Assembly (NCBI GenBank): GCA_040877545.1
Contig: JBBDNN010000064.1
Location: 18,423-82,422, forward strand
Source: Gracilimonas sp040877545
Lineage (GTDB): Bacteria; Bacteroidota; Rhodothermia; Balneolales; Balneolaceae
Reading direction: 5' to 3'
Length of the DNA: 64,000 nt
The position numbers and the translations under genes are program-made. The notes under the pieces were generated by a model that saw only the letters and a list, made by a program, of their open reading frames with translations, was not told the DNA's origin and did not search any database. Of this stretch, positions 28,111-37,449 are shown in pieces. Every line of letters begins with the position of its first letter. The stretch's first letter is position 1.

Positions 28111-29325
28111 TTGAGTTCGGATCCTTTTAAAAAAGACGTTTCTGCAAATTTTGAAGTTCTGTCATCAACAGAAGAGCCCAAAAATAATCCCGACAAAAAA
28201 ACACTGATAAAGCACCTGTCCCTTTTTCTGCTTACCGTTTTTTTCGTAACAATGACAGGCGCTAATTTCGTGGGATTTAACCCAGTTCTCTTCCCTTTTG
28301 CCTTACCTGATGCGGTAGATCTTTTGCGGGGATTATTATTTGCAGGATTACTCCTCGCTTTTCTTACCGTGCACGAGTTCGGGCATTATTTTGCGGCTGT
28401 ATATCACAACATCCGGGTCTCGCTGCCTTACTACATTCCCATCCCTTTAGGTATTGGCACTCTTGGTGCGGTGATCCGGATTAAGGAGCGTATCAAAGAA
28501 ATGCACAAGCTTTTTGATGTAGGGGTCGCCGGCCCGGTCGCCGGATTTATCGTCTCCCTTCTGGTTTTGTTGATTGGTTTTGCGACCTTGCCTGAACCTG
28601 AATATGTGTTGAATTTTGCCGGCCACGAAGAGCTGAAAGAATATGTATCACAGAATAGCGCCTTTCCCGATTATATCACCGACGAAACAGAACAAGGAGT
28701 ATTAACCATAGGAAATACGCTGCTGTATACCAGCCTTGCTTCGGTTTTTGATAATGTACCTCCCATGTGGGAAATGTATCACTATCCTTTTTTATTTGCG
28801 GGATGGCTGGGATTGTTTTTTACTGCACTGAATTTAATGCCCGTAGGTCAGCTCGATGGGGGGCATATTTTATACTCCCTGATTGGGTACGACAAGCACA
28901 AAATAGTTGCCCGTTTATTTTTCACGTTGATTACGATTCTTGCCGGAATTGAAGTTATTCCTTTCCTGCAAGATTATTTAGCTCAATACACTTCCCTTCC
29001 GGGAATTGCCTGGCTATTATGGGGCCTTCTTTTGTATGTATTGATGAACCGTGCTTTTCGCACCGACCAAAAGTGGATCACCGGCATGATGGTTACCTCT
29101 CTTGCCGTTGCTGCGTTAACTATTTTTGTGATTGATGCCGACACTACAAGGGAAGCTTCCTTTATCTGGTTGATTTGGAGTTTCTTCATTGCATTTATTG
29201 TGAAAGTGGAGCATCCACCCGTAGATTACGAGGTGAAATTATCTCCCGGACGACGGATGATAGGCTGGCTAAGTATGCTTATATTTATTCTCTGTATCAG
29301 TCCGAATCCTATATACATGAACTAA
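28111..29325 (+). CDS. Site-2-protease-like M50 metallopeptidase
   Basis: 404 residues from a TTG start 11 bp after arcA. The zinc site HEFGHYFAA (His88-Glu89-His92) and the later NLMPVGQLDGGH (Asp near 249) lie in membrane helices, the defining pair of intramembrane M50 peptidases. About seven to nine further hydrophobic segments are present. It resembles the EGY1/sll0862 type rather than RseP, since no PDZ domain is seen. The stop codon overlaps the ATG of the next lipoprotein gene by one base, so they are coupled. Confidence 0.88.
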   Translation: MSSDPFKKDVSANFEVLSSTEEPKNNPDKKTLIKHLSLFLLTVFFVTMTGANFVGFNPVLFPFALPDAVDLLRGLLFAGLLLAFLTVHEFGHYFAAVYHNIRVSLPYYIPIPLGIGTLGAVIRIKERIKEMHKLFDVGVAGPVAGFIVSLLVLLIGFATLPEPEYVLNFAGHEELKEYVSQNSAFPDYITDETEQGVLTIGNTLLYTSLASVFDNVPPMWEMYHYPFLFAGWLGLFFTALNLMPVGQLDGGHILYSLIGYDKHKIVARLFFTLITILAGIEVIPFLQDYLAQYTSLPGIAWLLWGLLLYVLMNRAFRTDQKWITGMMVTSLAVAALTIFVIDADTTREASFIWLIWSFFIAFIVKVEHPPVDYEVKLSPGRRMIGWLSMLIFILCISPNPIYMN

Positions 29326-29750
29326 TGAAACACACGAAATTATTTATTTTTCTTTTGATGATTGGTTTTGCAGCAGCTTGCTCGCAATCCGACACTGAAA
29401 ATGAAGCATCAGCTATTCAGCAAGATGACACCATGGAATCCCCGGAGCAATTTGAAAAAGAATTAGCCGCCCTGGAAGCCGAAGATGAAAGCACTGAGAT
29501 TCTTGCTCAAAAAGAACAAACACATTTGAGGTACGGTATTTATCTGATTTATACTGCTGATCCATCCAATATGCGTGAAAATGCAAATGATGCATTGCGG
29601 CAGTTTATTGAGGTTCTGAAAATCAATCCTGAAAATGAAAAGGCAAAATCAGAAATAGAGCAAATTCTTGGCATTTACCGCACCTTCCCCGACCGAAAGC
29701 CAGCAGATGATGTGGTGGAAGATCTCCAGGAATTAGGTTTTGAGCTTTAG
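29325..29750 (+). CDS. Small lipoprotein, TPR-like helical
   Basis: 141 residues from the ATG that shares its A with the upstream stop codon; longer upstream frames overlap the M50 gene and are rejected. A signal peptide with lipobox FAAAC (Cys 19) is followed by an acidic linker and helices around LRQFIEVLKINPENEKAKSE, which look like one TPR unit. Function unknown; co-transcription with the M50 protease suggests an envelope role. Confidence 0.75.
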   Translation: MKHTKLFIFLLMIGFAAACSQSDTENEASAIQQDDTMESPEQFEKELAALEAEDESTEILAQKEQTHLRYGIYLIYTADPSNMRENANDALRQFIEVLKINPENEKAKSEIEQILGIYRTFPDRKPADDVVEDLQELGFEL

Positions 29751-29867
29751 ACGAGGATATTCCTAAGCTGTAAAACAAAGCGATGTTTTTCGTCTTTCAG
29801 TGAAATTATGAATCTGAAGTTAGTCCATCGGCATAAAAATCAGAACAATCAGCGAAATCAATGATTG

Positions 29868-30341
29868 ATGAGTGAAAAAAGCAACACACCGACCATACAA
29901 AACCGAAAGGCTCGCCACGATTACCAGGTTGACGAAACCTTCGAGGCAGGACTTGTTCTGAAAGGAACTGAGGTGAAATCGCTGCGTCAGGGAAAAGCCA
30001 GTTTTACCGATTCTTTTGCCTTTATAGATAATGAAGAGGTGTTTTTGCGGGAATTGTACATCAAGCCATACGAACACGGTTCCTTTTATAATCATGACCC
30101 GGTACGGCCGCGAAAACTGCTCCTCAACAAAAAAGAAATTCGCGCCCTGGATAAAGCCACTCAGCAAAAAGGGTATACGATAATTCCATTGAAGCTCTAT
30201 TTCAAAGGTGGAAAAGCGAAAGTATTAATCGGCCTTGCAAAAGGTAAAAAGCAATACGACAAGAGAGAGTCCATTAAAGAAAAAGACGTAAAACGCCAGA
30301 TAGACCGTAATGTGAAAGGGAATTACAAAATTAATATGTAG
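29868..30341 (+). CDS. smpB: tmRNA-binding protein SmpB
   Basis: 157 residues from the ATG at 29868 (a TTG one codon upstream is possible). It shows the standard order of motifs: NRKARHDY, FEAGLVLKGTEVKSLRQGK, the EHGSFYNHDPVRPRKLLL segment (about 66-83) and the C-terminal LAKGKKQYDKRESIKEKD tail that enters the decoding site. SmpB delivers tmRNA to stalled ribosomes. No ssrA gene is seen in the window. Confidence 0.95.
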   Translation: MSEKSNTPTIQNRKARHDYQVDETFEAGLVLKGTEVKSLRQGKASFTDSFAFIDNEEVFLRELYIKPYEHGSFYNHDPVRPRKLLLNKKEIRALDKATQQKGYTIIPLKLYFKGGKAKVLIGLAKGKKQYDKRESIKEKDVKRQIDRNVKGNYKINM

Positions 30342-30358
30342 GACTTCCGCCGCCTGTT

Positions 30359-30925
30359 TTAGGTTTCCACATACGCTTCATCCTCTTTCTGTTTTAGAAC
30401 TGCTTCACCAATACCCCAAATAATCAGGAAAGCGGCAATGAAAATGCCGATGAAAAGCCACGGCTGGTCCGGCCACTCAATAATAGTTGACACATGCCGG
30501 TGCAGGAATCCTATAGTAATAGCACCCCACCATCCAATTTGTGATAACATTATTGCTAAGGTAAGCCGGAATATGAAGATGCCAGGTACTACATCTTTAT
30601 CTTTAAATTTTTCCAGTTTTTTCTGGAGCAGGTGCAAGGGGTAGCCATTAATTCCAACCAACGCAACAAAGGCAAGCTTAATAGTCATCAGGTTATCTAC
30701 TTCTCCCTTCAATGCTATCATGGGAATACCGACAGCGACCATTCCAAACCAGCCGGTTAAAATAAATTTTTCAGTAACTCCGCTAACGTCTACAATCTGG
30801 TTGAAACGAACACGGTCCAACATCCAAAGTAAACCATAAAGATCAGTAACCAGAACCGAGCCAAAGGCGAGAATCAAAAAACTCAGATGAAAAAAAAGCA
30901 GGATATAAAACTCTGTTGATTCCAT
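30359..30925 (-). CDS. Integral membrane protein, five TM
   Basis: 188 residues with about five membrane helices and a short basic loop (LLQKKLEKFKDKD). The first helix begins right after a short acidic N-terminus. The pattern is reminiscent of small DUF2269-like membrane proteins, without certainty. It converges with smpB with 17 bp between the stop codons. Confidence 0.6.
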   Translation of the reverse strand: MESTEFYILLFFHLSFLILAFGSVLVTDLYGLLWMLDRVRFNQIVDVSGVTEKFILTGWFGMVAVGIPMIALKGEVDNLMTIKLAFVALVGINGYPLHLLQKKLEKFKDKDVVPGIFIFRLTLAIMLSQIGWWGAITIGFLHRHVSTIIEWPDQPWLFIGIFIAAFLIIWGIGEAVLKQKEDEAYVET

Positions 30926-31124
30926 ACTACATCAGATTTTTAAAGATTCGCTCTTATTCATTTTTTTATGGGACATATAGACATGGATTAGCCTGTGTTC
31001 CTCAGTATGTTCAACAATGAAATAATTTGAAAACGTTCGAAGGAAGAATCTCCGGATAATGTGAAGCAGCAGGACGCCTTGAAGAATTAAATTATGCTGT
31101 GATTAGAGCTACAAGTTGCCGCAA

Positions 31125-32279
31125 CTATCCAGAATCATTTAATTCTTCTAGCCGGAAACGAACCACATATTGTTCATCCAGCTCTCCTTGAACTATAGCC
31201 CATACCTGATCATTCTTTGCATCTCTAAAGTTAGCATTTAATGGTAGGATTACTGTAGCATAGAAAGATCCATCCGGTAAAAAGACATCATAAGTGGGTG
31301 GCTCCCACCAGTTATGGGAATCGTATATATTTTCCTCTGTATAAACTGCTTCAACATACCGATAAATCCATATCCTCCCTTGCATGTCGGTTAGTATTTT
31401 TTTGTAAGCAGGTTTTGTCTCAGGAACGATATTGTTGACGCCATAACTGCGAATAAAAGATTCCCATTGTTTTTTCTCTTCCGGTTTTACTTTTACCGGT
31501 GTGTAATTCCGTTCAATTATTTGTTGAGAGGAATCCGGTAAATTCAGTTCAAATGAATATTCATCATCATTACTCCCGGTTATTAAATATCCAAGAGGGC
31601 TCATACTCGATAAGTGCCATTCAACAAAAACATGTGCATCACCGGACGCAGTAAAGAGTACAAAAGTCAGTTCGCGTACTTCATTGTCGAGGGGTACTTT
31701 TATAGTGTCAATAAGTTCACCCTTGGGATTTATCTTCAACCAACCATATTCCCAGTTTGACCCATCAGATGTATTTCCAATAGTTGTTCGAACATAAAAA
31801 TTCCCGTCATGACCGACTTCAAAAACATCAGCAGAAAAAAGTCCGGCTTTAACAAAGTGACTTACGACATAATCCCCTTTTTCGTCATAAACATTTATCC
31901 TTGCATTATTTTGATCCCAGGTAGCTAATCGTCCATCCGGAAATGTTCGCATTCCACCCAAATAGAGATATTCACCCGGCCCCTTGCCTTCCCGGCCCAC
32001 ATTGCGAATGAACTCACCTTTTTTATCATACATTCGGATGATTGGAATTTGAGTATCTGCAACAAAAATTTGCCCCTTAGTGCCTACTGAGACGTGATTT
32101 ATGTTGCCAAAAATATATTCACCCTCACCATTCAATTTGCCAATCCGCAGTTCTTCGATGGCATGAAGCGTGAGACCTGATTCTTTTTTTACTGATGGTT
32201 TATCACCTGTACACCCGTCCGATAAAAACGCTAATCCAAATAAAAGGATAAGTAAAAAGAATGAGGAGAGGGATTTCAT
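31125..32279 (-). CDS. Six-bladed beta-propeller lipoprotein
   Basis: 384 residues. A signal peptide ends in a lipobox-like LSDGC (Cys 23). The mature protein repeats NHL/6-bladed propeller units: IFVADTQIPIIRMYDKKGEF, then NVGREGKGPGEY, and RINVYDEKGDYV. Such 6-bladed propeller lipoproteins are numerous in Balneolota-like genomes and probably bind carbohydrate or peptide ligands at the cell surface. The 200-bp upstream gap (30926-31124 on the other side) shows no gene. Confidence 0.8.
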   Translation of the reverse strand: MKSLSSFFLLILLFGLAFLSDGCTGDKPSVKKESGLTLHAIEELRIGKLNGEGEYIFGNINHVSVGTKGQIFVADTQIPIIRMYDKKGEFIRNVGREGKGPGEYLYLGGMRTFPDGRLATWDQNNARINVYDEKGDYVVSHFVKAGLFSADVFEVGHDGNFYVRTTIGNTSDGSNWEYGWLKINPKGELIDTIKVPLDNEVRELTFVLFTASGDAHVFVEWHLSSMSPLGYLITGSNDDEYSFELNLPDSSQQIIERNYTPVKVKPEEKKQWESFIRSYGVNNIVPETKPAYKKILTDMQGRIWIYRYVEAVYTEENIYDSHNWWEPPTYDVFLPDGSFYATVILPLNANFRDAKNDQVWAIVQGELDEQYVVRFRLEELNDSG

Positions 32280-32475
32280 GGCATTTGTTTAGAACTTACT
32301 GCTACCATAAAGTGATTAATAACAGAATGTAAAGCAACTATAAATAAATGTGAAAAGGAAGCTAAATGATAATCCTCTAAGATTCTCACTAAAGTGGTCA
32401 TAACCCGACCGGACTTGTAGCTGATCGCAATTTCATTAATTATTAGTAAACTCAGGCATCAGAAATATTTTTTAG

Positions 32476-33006
32476 CCGGCGCTGGGCTTCATAGCCTCTT
32501 TCCCATTAAAAACGCTTCCCAATCCACCAAAGGTTATTGTCACCACTGCCTATAAAGAACATGCCTTGGAAGGGTTTGAACAAAATATTACGGACTATTT
32601 ATTCAAACCATTTAGCTTTGAGCGTTTTTTAAAAGCGGTAAATAAAGTAAAAAGCCCATCGGGAGACCGCCTCTCTGTAAAAAATAAAATAGGTACTACA
32701 GAACAGCGTATTTTTTTTCGAACCGATAACAAACATGTACAGGTATTAATTAATGACATCCAGTTTATTGAGGCCTTCAAAAATTATGCAAAGATTGTCA
32801 CTACCGATCAAACCATCACTGTACGTGAGAAAATATCCGAATTGTTGGAACAGTTACCTGCAGAAAGTTTCATACAAGTTCACCGGTCTTTTGTGGTGTC
32901 TGTCAAACATATCCAACGAATAAACGGAAACCGCATAACCATACATAAGCATGAGATTCCCATCGGGAAAGTTTACAAAATGAATCTCACCAACTTATTG
33001 AAGTAG
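32476..33006 (+). pseudogene. LytTR response regulator lacking most of its receiver domain
   Basis: The frame opens after TAG at 32473-32475 and soon reads PPKVIVTTAYKEHALEGFE, the last third of a CheY-like receiver (TTAY and the KPF motif), followed by a complete LytTR DNA-binding domain (from about FFRTDNKHVQV to the C-terminus, with FIQVHRSFVVS). The phosphorylated Asp and the N-terminal half are missing, and no sensor kinase lies nearby. A start at 32566 could still give a 146-residue LytTR protein, so a residual function is possible, but I read it as a truncated gene. Confidence 0.7.
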
Positions 33007-33079
33007 CTCCAGCTATTGTGGGTAAATAGAGGTTACTATAGTTTTGATTTTAAAACCTATGACGGCAATTACCTTTTCT

Positions 33080-33352
33080 TTACTCCGCAGAAGTAGGGTC
33101 GATAATTGATTTTACCATTTCAATTCTATCCGCCGGGAATCCCGATTTTGCTGCATGCTCTTGCACTGCCTCCGGGTTTTCTGCGATGTACACGCAATAC
33201 AATTTATCGCCTGTTACATAACTTTGTTGCCATTGAACGTTACTCGACATTTTCCGGAGCGTCTCGTTTGATTTTTGGCAGGCGGTTTTTATTTCCTGAG
33301 GAGTCGATTCTCCTACACCAGGCATGGTTCTTTCTATTATAAATTTTGACAT
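33080..33352 (-). CDS. DUF4242 small protein
   Basis: 90 residues with the ferredoxin-like DUF4242 pattern: KFIIERTMPGVGE at the start, QWQQSYVTGDKLYCVY in the middle and a C-terminal helix. Members include a nickel-binding actinobacterial protein; the function here is unknown. It lies just left of the cassette-like array. Confidence 0.8.
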   Translation of the reverse strand: MSKFIIERTMPGVGESTPQEIKTACQKSNETLRKMSSNVQWQQSYVTGDKLYCVYIAENPEAVQEHAAKSGFPADRIEMVKSIIDPTSAE

Positions 33353-33455
33353 GATGTTGAGGTTTATGAAGTTGAAAAATTTAATTCCACTTCAATGTAA
33401 TAGAAGGATTATCATTTGACCATGTCAAAAAAGACCATTATTCGGTTCTTTCGGG

Positions 33456-34340
33456 TCAACCAGGAGGTTTTTTTCGGTAATCAGTCGGGTTGTGATGTGT
33501 AGCGCCTTTAAATGCTTTAGAAAATGCAGCCGTATCGTTATAACCTAATTTATAAGCAATTTCTGAAACGGTATAATCCGTATTTGAAAGTAAAGATATG
33601 GCATTTAATATACGCTGTTCCCGCAACCATTTTCCGGGAGGAAGATTAAAATGCTTTTTAAAAATTCTCTTAAACGTAGATAAACTCATATCTGCCGTCC
33701 TTGCCAGCTCTTTTGTCGTAAAATTGAAATGACTGTTTTCACGCATCAGTTTTACAAAGGCTACACTTTCGTCATTACAAATCCAAGACAAATATATGGG
33801 AAACAAGTTAGATCCCTTTTCCCGCAACAGGTTTACTAAAAGTTCCTGGAATTTAAATTTTAAAGAGATTACGCTTTCTGTGGTTGGTTGTTTTAAATAC
33901 TCAAGAGATGATTTAAAAATTGATTCAACAAAAGAAGATGAGTTTAATTCCAAAACCACAGGTTGCTTCATAAAATCTTCTTTGCCATGAACCGTGTTAA
34001 TCAGCAAATCAGGATAATCAGCTAATAAAGATTTAACAGATGCATCTTCAAACATAAAAATCAGCGCCCGATATGGACTCTCAAAATGTTGATGTAATAC
34101 ATAACCTCCTTTGCGGATAAATAAAACCTGATGCTGATGCGATGTGAAGTAATAATCAGTGGAAGCATAACCTTTGGTTCCCTTCATTACATACATCAGG
34201 CAATTCTTGTGCGACCAAACACTTGCTTGCGGTTCGGCAATAGGGCACCGGTAATCGATAAAGATGTCCCCGCCCTTGCTAAATATCAATTGATCAAAGT
34301 AGCTGGAATTAGAACATATGAAATCGTAAATGTTAATCAT
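33456..34340 (-). CDS. AraC-family transcriptional regulator
   Basis: 294 residues from the ATG at 34340. The longer frame to 34367 would cross the attC-like boundary at 34359-34365 and is rejected. The C-terminal 100 residues hold two HTH units (TTKELARTADMSLSTFKRIF, and SEIAYKLGYNDTAAFSKAFK), followed by the GATHHNPTDYR AraC signature. The N-terminal domain is the ExsA-like cupin type (CLMYVMKGTKGY). The target is unknown. It is the left-most gene of the all-minus cassette array. Confidence 0.85.
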   Translation of the reverse strand: MINIYDFICSNSSYFDQLIFSKGGDIFIDYRCPIAEPQASVWSHKNCLMYVMKGTKGYASTDYYFTSHQHQVLFIRKGGYVLHQHFESPYRALIFMFEDASVKSLLADYPDLLINTVHGKEDFMKQPVVLELNSSSFVESIFKSSLEYLKQPTTESVISLKFKFQELLVNLLREKGSNLFPIYLSWICNDESVAFVKLMRENSHFNFTTKELARTADMSLSTFKRIFKKHFNLPPGKWLREQRILNAISLLSNTDYTVSEIAYKLGYNDTAAFSKAFKGATHHNPTDYRKKPPG

Positions 34341-34358
34341 CTTTAAACCCAGGATTTG

Positions 34359-34516
34359 ATATAACACCCGGCGTATAACCCCAACGGGACAGACGGGCGC
34401 GGGGATTAAGAGTTAATAAACGGCTAAAATTTCAAAACAAGCAACTCTGGTCTGTCCTCCGTAGCCTTTGGCGAAAGAGGGAAATCAAACATCCCCGATT
34501 GAAGTGCTCGTTATAG
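34359..34516 (-). repeat. attC-like site 1
   Basis: On the minus strand the segment begins CTATAAC (34510-34516) and ends GTTATAT (34359-34365), matching the RYYYAAC...GTTRRRY ends of integron attC sites at the invariant AAC and GTT. The interior shares the block GAGTTAATAAACGGCTAAAA (plus strand, 34410-34429) with sites 3 and 6. It lies between the oxidoreductase-like gene stop and the AraC gene start, where a cassette junction is expected. Confidence 0.65.
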
Positions 34517-34545
34517 GGCTTCATGTAAGGTCAGAATAATAAATG

Positions 34546-35514
34546 TTATTTATTATTCATTTGAATTACTACACTGCCAACCTTTTGCCCGCTTTCAACA
34601 TATTTGTAAGCATCTACAATTTGTTCGAAAGGATAAGTCCGGTCTATTACAGGTTCTAAATGCCCCTTTTCTGCGAATTCTTTAAAGAAAAGAATGTTTT
34701 CTTTTTTGTTTACCGGGATTGGGAAAAGCACTTTTCTTTTGCCAAAGAAAGATGTCCATAGTACCAAAAATATATTTTCAGCATATGGCCCTAACTCAGT
34801 AGAAAAAAATACTCCATTTGGTTTTAAGAGCTTTTTACACCGGGAATATCTGCTTTTTCCGACTGCATCGAACACATAATCAAACTTTTCAGCTAATTTA
34901 GTAAAGTCCTCTTTGGTATAATCAATTACATATTCAGCACCAAGGTTTCTCACCAGCTCCACATTTTTTGTTTCAGTTACGGCAGTAACTTCCAGCCCAA
35001 AATATTTAGACAATTGAACAGCCGCGCTTCCGATTGAGCCGCTACCTCCATTTATAAGAATTTTATCTCCCTTTTTCAGGTCAACTTCCTTGAGGTTGTT
35101 CCAGGCGTACCAGGTTCCTTCACAAATCGCCAATGCGTTATCTAATGTAAGATTTTCGGGTAAACCAGAGATGCTTTCATCTTCATCGATACATAAATAT
35201 TCTGCATGTGCACCGTATTTAACTGTGCTGAGACCAAAAACCTTATCGCCGGAATTAAACGATTTTACATTTTTACCAACCGCATCAACCACGCCGGTAA
35301 ATTCACTGCCCAGTATCTTGTGTTTAGGCCTGAGTAGTCCTGTAAATAATCTTGTGATATAAGGCACTGCCATTCTTAAACCACAGTCTGTCCGGTTTAC
35401 TGTTGTAGCATAAATTTTAACTCTTACTTCCTTTTCATCTGGAACGGGCTTTTCTACCTCCAGCAAGCGAACAACTTCAGGAGGGCCATATTTTTCAACA
35501 ACAGCTGCTTTCAT
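34546..35514 (-). CDS. Zinc-independent quinone-oxidoreductase-like MDR protein
   Basis: 322 residues of the medium-chain dehydrogenase/reductase superfamily. The catalytic-domain start is MKAAVVEKYGPPEVVRL, the LGSEFTGVVDAVG motif follows, and the NADPH site ILINGGSGSIGSAAVQLSKY lies at about 144-163. No structural-zinc cysteines are seen, so it is the QOR/NADPH:quinone type. It reduces quinones or enones; substrate unknown. It forms a one-gene cassette between two attC-like repeats. Confidence 0.85.
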   Translation of the reverse strand: MKAAVVEKYGPPEVVRLLEVEKPVPDEKEVRVKIYATTVNRTDCGLRMAVPYITRLFTGLLRPKHKILGSEFTGVVDAVGKNVKSFNSGDKVFGLSTVKYGAHAEYLCIDEDESISGLPENLTLDNALAICEGTWYAWNNLKEVDLKKGDKILINGGSGSIGSAAVQLSKYFGLEVTAVTETKNVELVRNLGAEYVIDYTKEDFTKLAEKFDYVFDAVGKSRYSRCKKLLKPNGVFFSTELGPYAENIFLVLWTSFFGKRKVLFPIPVNKKENILFFKEFAEKGHLEPVIDRTYPFEQIVDAYKYVESGQKVGSVVIQMNNK

Positions 35515-35580
35515 GGTTTTTGTACTTGAAGATTCATTTAAGTCCCTAATTTAAAAATAAATTCTATACATCATATTAGG

Positions 35581-35698
35581 AAACAACCCGAAGGTGGTTC
35601 TGTAACCGATGCCGGTTGACTCGCCGGGCGAGTAAAATTCTGTTAGCCTGTCTTGATTGTTGGTGGGACCACGTTCACAGTTGATGCGATTCTTAGCC
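35581..35698 (-). repeat. attC-like site 2
   Basis: The right end carries CAGTTGATGCG (plus strand, 35678-35688), shared with sites 3 and 4, and ends GCTAAG on the minus strand; the left end reads GTTGTTT. The interior differs from the other copies. It begins 11 bp after the SnoaL-like gene stop, as in a cassette. Confidence 0.5.
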
Positions 35699-35708
35699 AA
35701 ATCTGCAT

Positions 35709-36182
35709 TTAGTACAGATTACTTGCATGGCCATGTACAAGTCTCCATTCTCCTTCTATTTTCTCAAAAATATTTGTCTGCCATGATTCGAATTCCAACG
35801 TGTCTTCTGCAATCATTTTAATTTTAGTTTTACAGGTTAACCAAGCCATTTTAGCACCACTAGAGATTTGAATATTAACATCGCTGCTTTCAGCCTGAAT
35901 GTTGAGACCTTGTTCTAAAAAATCTTTATAACTCTGACCGATTATGTCCCATCCTTGTAACCACTCTTTTTCTTTCGGATGGATGATTTGTATATAGTCT
36001 GTATGTGCCCAATATTCAGAGTAGGTTTCCCAATCGTTGTTTTCGAGTGCATTTCCCCCTTGTTCCCATGCTTGTATTATCTGCTCTTTTTCATCTTCCA
36101 TACTGATAGTTGACTGACTACAATTGCAAATTACTAAGAGAAGAGAGATAAAAAAGAGTGGTTGTTTTGAAACTCTTATCAT
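35709..36182 (-). CDS. SnoaL/DUF4440-like lipoprotein
   Basis: 157 residues. A short signal peptide ends in ICNC (Cys 21), a lipobox-like site. The mature domain is NTF2-like, with helices around QIIQAWEQGGNALENNDWETYSEYWA and strands ending with EWRLVHGHAS (about residues 34-60 and 145-155). Such proteins bind small ligands or act as cone-shaped accessory domains. One-gene cassette between attC-like sites 2 and 3. Confidence 0.75.
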   Translation of the reverse strand: MIRVSKQPLFFISLLLVICNCSQSTISMEDEKEQIIQAWEQGGNALENNDWETYSEYWAHTDYIQIIHPKEKEWLQGWDIIGQSYKDFLEQGLNIQAESSDVNIQISSGAKMAWLTCKTKIKMIAEDTLEFESWQTNIFEKIEGEWRLVHGHASNLY

Positions 36183-36198
36183 AAAATTAATTTAAAGA

Positions 36199-36336
36199 AT
36201 CTAACGACTCAGCGCATAATCCCAAAGGGACCGGCGGGCGCGGAGATTATGAGTTAATAAACGGCTAAAAGTTTTAAACAAGCAACCCTCCTTTTCAAAA
36301 CCACGGCCACGTCCGCAGTTGATGCGCTAGTTACTG
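36199..36336 (-). repeat. attC-like site 3 (best copy)
   Basis: Minus-strand ends are CAGTAAC (36330-36336) and GTTAGAT (36199-36205, an exact GTTRRRY). Just inside, AGCGCAT and ATGCGCT are perfectly complementary and would form the L-box stem. The interior contains GAGTTAATAAACGGCTAAAA (36251-36270) and CAGTTGATGCG (36316-36326). It starts 11 bp after the VapC-like stop and ends 17 bp before the next start. Confidence 0.75.
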
Positions 36337-36347
36337 CTTTAATTAGT

Positions 36348-36749
36348 TTATGGAGTAAATTCTTTAGGATGGATAGCAATGTCAGGAAATTCACGAACAA
36401 TCTTTTTGTCGAATGTTACTAATGGTACATTTAAATCGTCAGCCAATGCTACGAATTCACCATCGTATGCCGAACACGATGAATCTGAAACAAGACTCAT
36501 AACCTGTGTTGAGTTTACTTCGAATTCATTGGCATCCATTAATTGCTCGGCTTCTTCTATTGCCTGCAAGACAACCGATAATTCTAAAATACCCTTCCGG
36601 AGATATATCGATAATACATTTCTGAATTCAGATCTCCAGAGAAGAGGGGCAACCCAATCATCATCTTTCTTGAGTACCTTATAAACCCATTCATCCATAT
36701 CGTTTGGTACCCACATGCTGGCAATCACATTAGTATCGACGACAATCAT
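36348..36749 (-). CDS. PIN-domain toxin (VapC-like)
   Basis: 133 residues. The PIN-domain acidic residues are in place: VVDTNVIAS (Asp 4), an LWRSEFRN glutamate near 41, SAYDGEFVALAD (Asp and Glu near 95-103) and VTFDKK. These ribonucleases cut tRNA or rRNA. The gene overlaps the upstream RHH antitoxin by 4 bp, a complete vapBC-type module. As a cassette it would stabilise the array. Confidence 0.88.
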   Translation of the reverse strand: MIVVDTNVIASMWVPNDMDEWVYKVLKKDDDWVAPLLWRSEFRNVLSIYLRKGILELSVVLQAIEEAEQLMDANEFEVNSTQVMSLVSDSSCSAYDGEFVALADDLNVPLVTFDKKIVREFPDIAIHPKEFTP

Positions 36750-36988
36750 GGACGCCCTTGATCAATGGCTTGTTGAATTTCTTCTATAGAAAGAGTGCCT
36801 TTCGCTTTTTGTTTAAGTTTTTTGGCACGAGTTATAACTTGATCAGGATCTCGACGATTACTTTGGACTAACTTTTTCAAATAAACAATCACTTCACTGT
36901 TAATACTTCGGTGATGAAGTTCAGCCTGTTTTTTTATTTTAGCATAAACTTTGTCGGGTATATCCCGGATTGTGATATTTGTTGCCAT
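36746..36988 (-). CDS. Ribbon-helix-helix antitoxin (FitA/VapB-like)
   Basis: 80 residues. The first 40 are a ribbon-helix-helix (NITIRDIPDKVYAKIKKQA, then HHRSINSEVIVYLKKLV), as in FitA/Arc-like antitoxins. The C-terminal half (LSIEEIQQAIDQGRP) would wrap the PIN toxin. First gene of the two-gene module; the start is 68 bp from the attC-like boundary at 37056. Confidence 0.85.
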   Translation of the reverse strand: MATNITIRDIPDKVYAKIKKQAELHHRSINSEVIVYLKKLVQSNRRDPDQVITRAKKLKQKAKGTLSIEEIQQAIDQGRP

Positions 36989-37055
36989 AGCAAGTGGATT
37001 TAATTTGGTATCAAAATAAAACTATACAGAAAAGACGATTAGTGCAACTAAAGCA

Positions 37056-37177
37056 GTATAACGACACAGCGTTTAAGCGGCGTGGAGATTATGAGTTTAT
37101 AAACGGCGAAAAAAATTAAAACAAGCAACGCTGGAAATCGAAGCCCCGTCCGCGCCCCAGTTGATGCGCCTTATTAT
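37056..37177 (-). repeat. attC-like site 4
   Basis: The left end on the minus strand is GTTATAC (37056-37062). The right end contains CAGTTGATGCG (37158-37168) and ATAATAA in place of the canonical AAC end. The interior holds a variant of the shared block, GAGTTTATAAACGGCGAAAA (37093-37112). It lies 9 bp from the HigA-like stop. Confidence 0.6.
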
Positions 37178-37186
37178 GTTTTGAAT

Positions 37187-37426
37187 TTACTGGATTTCGA
37201 GCTTTGCTTTCTTACCTAACGCCTTAGCATATTTGGAAAATGTAGAAAGCTTGATGTCTTCGGCATGATTCTCCATTCGGGAAATAACAGACTTTGTTGT
37301 ACTCAGTTTCTCTGCAACATCAGCCTGAGTTGCTCCCATATTTTCTCGAGCCTGACGGAGAATTACTCCGATTTTGAAATTGAGATATCCTTCCTCAAAA
37401 TTCTCTGCAAACCCAGGGCTTTCCAC
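37187..37426 (-). CDS. XRE-family antitoxin (HigA-like), start uncertain
   Basis: 79 residues from a GTG at 37424-37426. The reading frame continues about 22 codons upstream without ATG. A purine-rich AGAGGAG lies just before an ACA that sits where the start codon would be expected, so the native start may be lost. The HTH is clear: NMGATQADVAEKLSTTKSV. It follows a truncated HigB-like toxin end, so this is an antitoxin left without a complete toxin. Confidence 0.7.
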   Translation of the reverse strand: MESPGFAENFEEGYLNFKIGVILRQARENMGATQADVAEKLSTTKSVISRMENHAEDIKLSTFSKYAKALGKKAKLEIQ

Positions 37427-37449
37427 TTTCTTTTGATCGATAAAAATTT

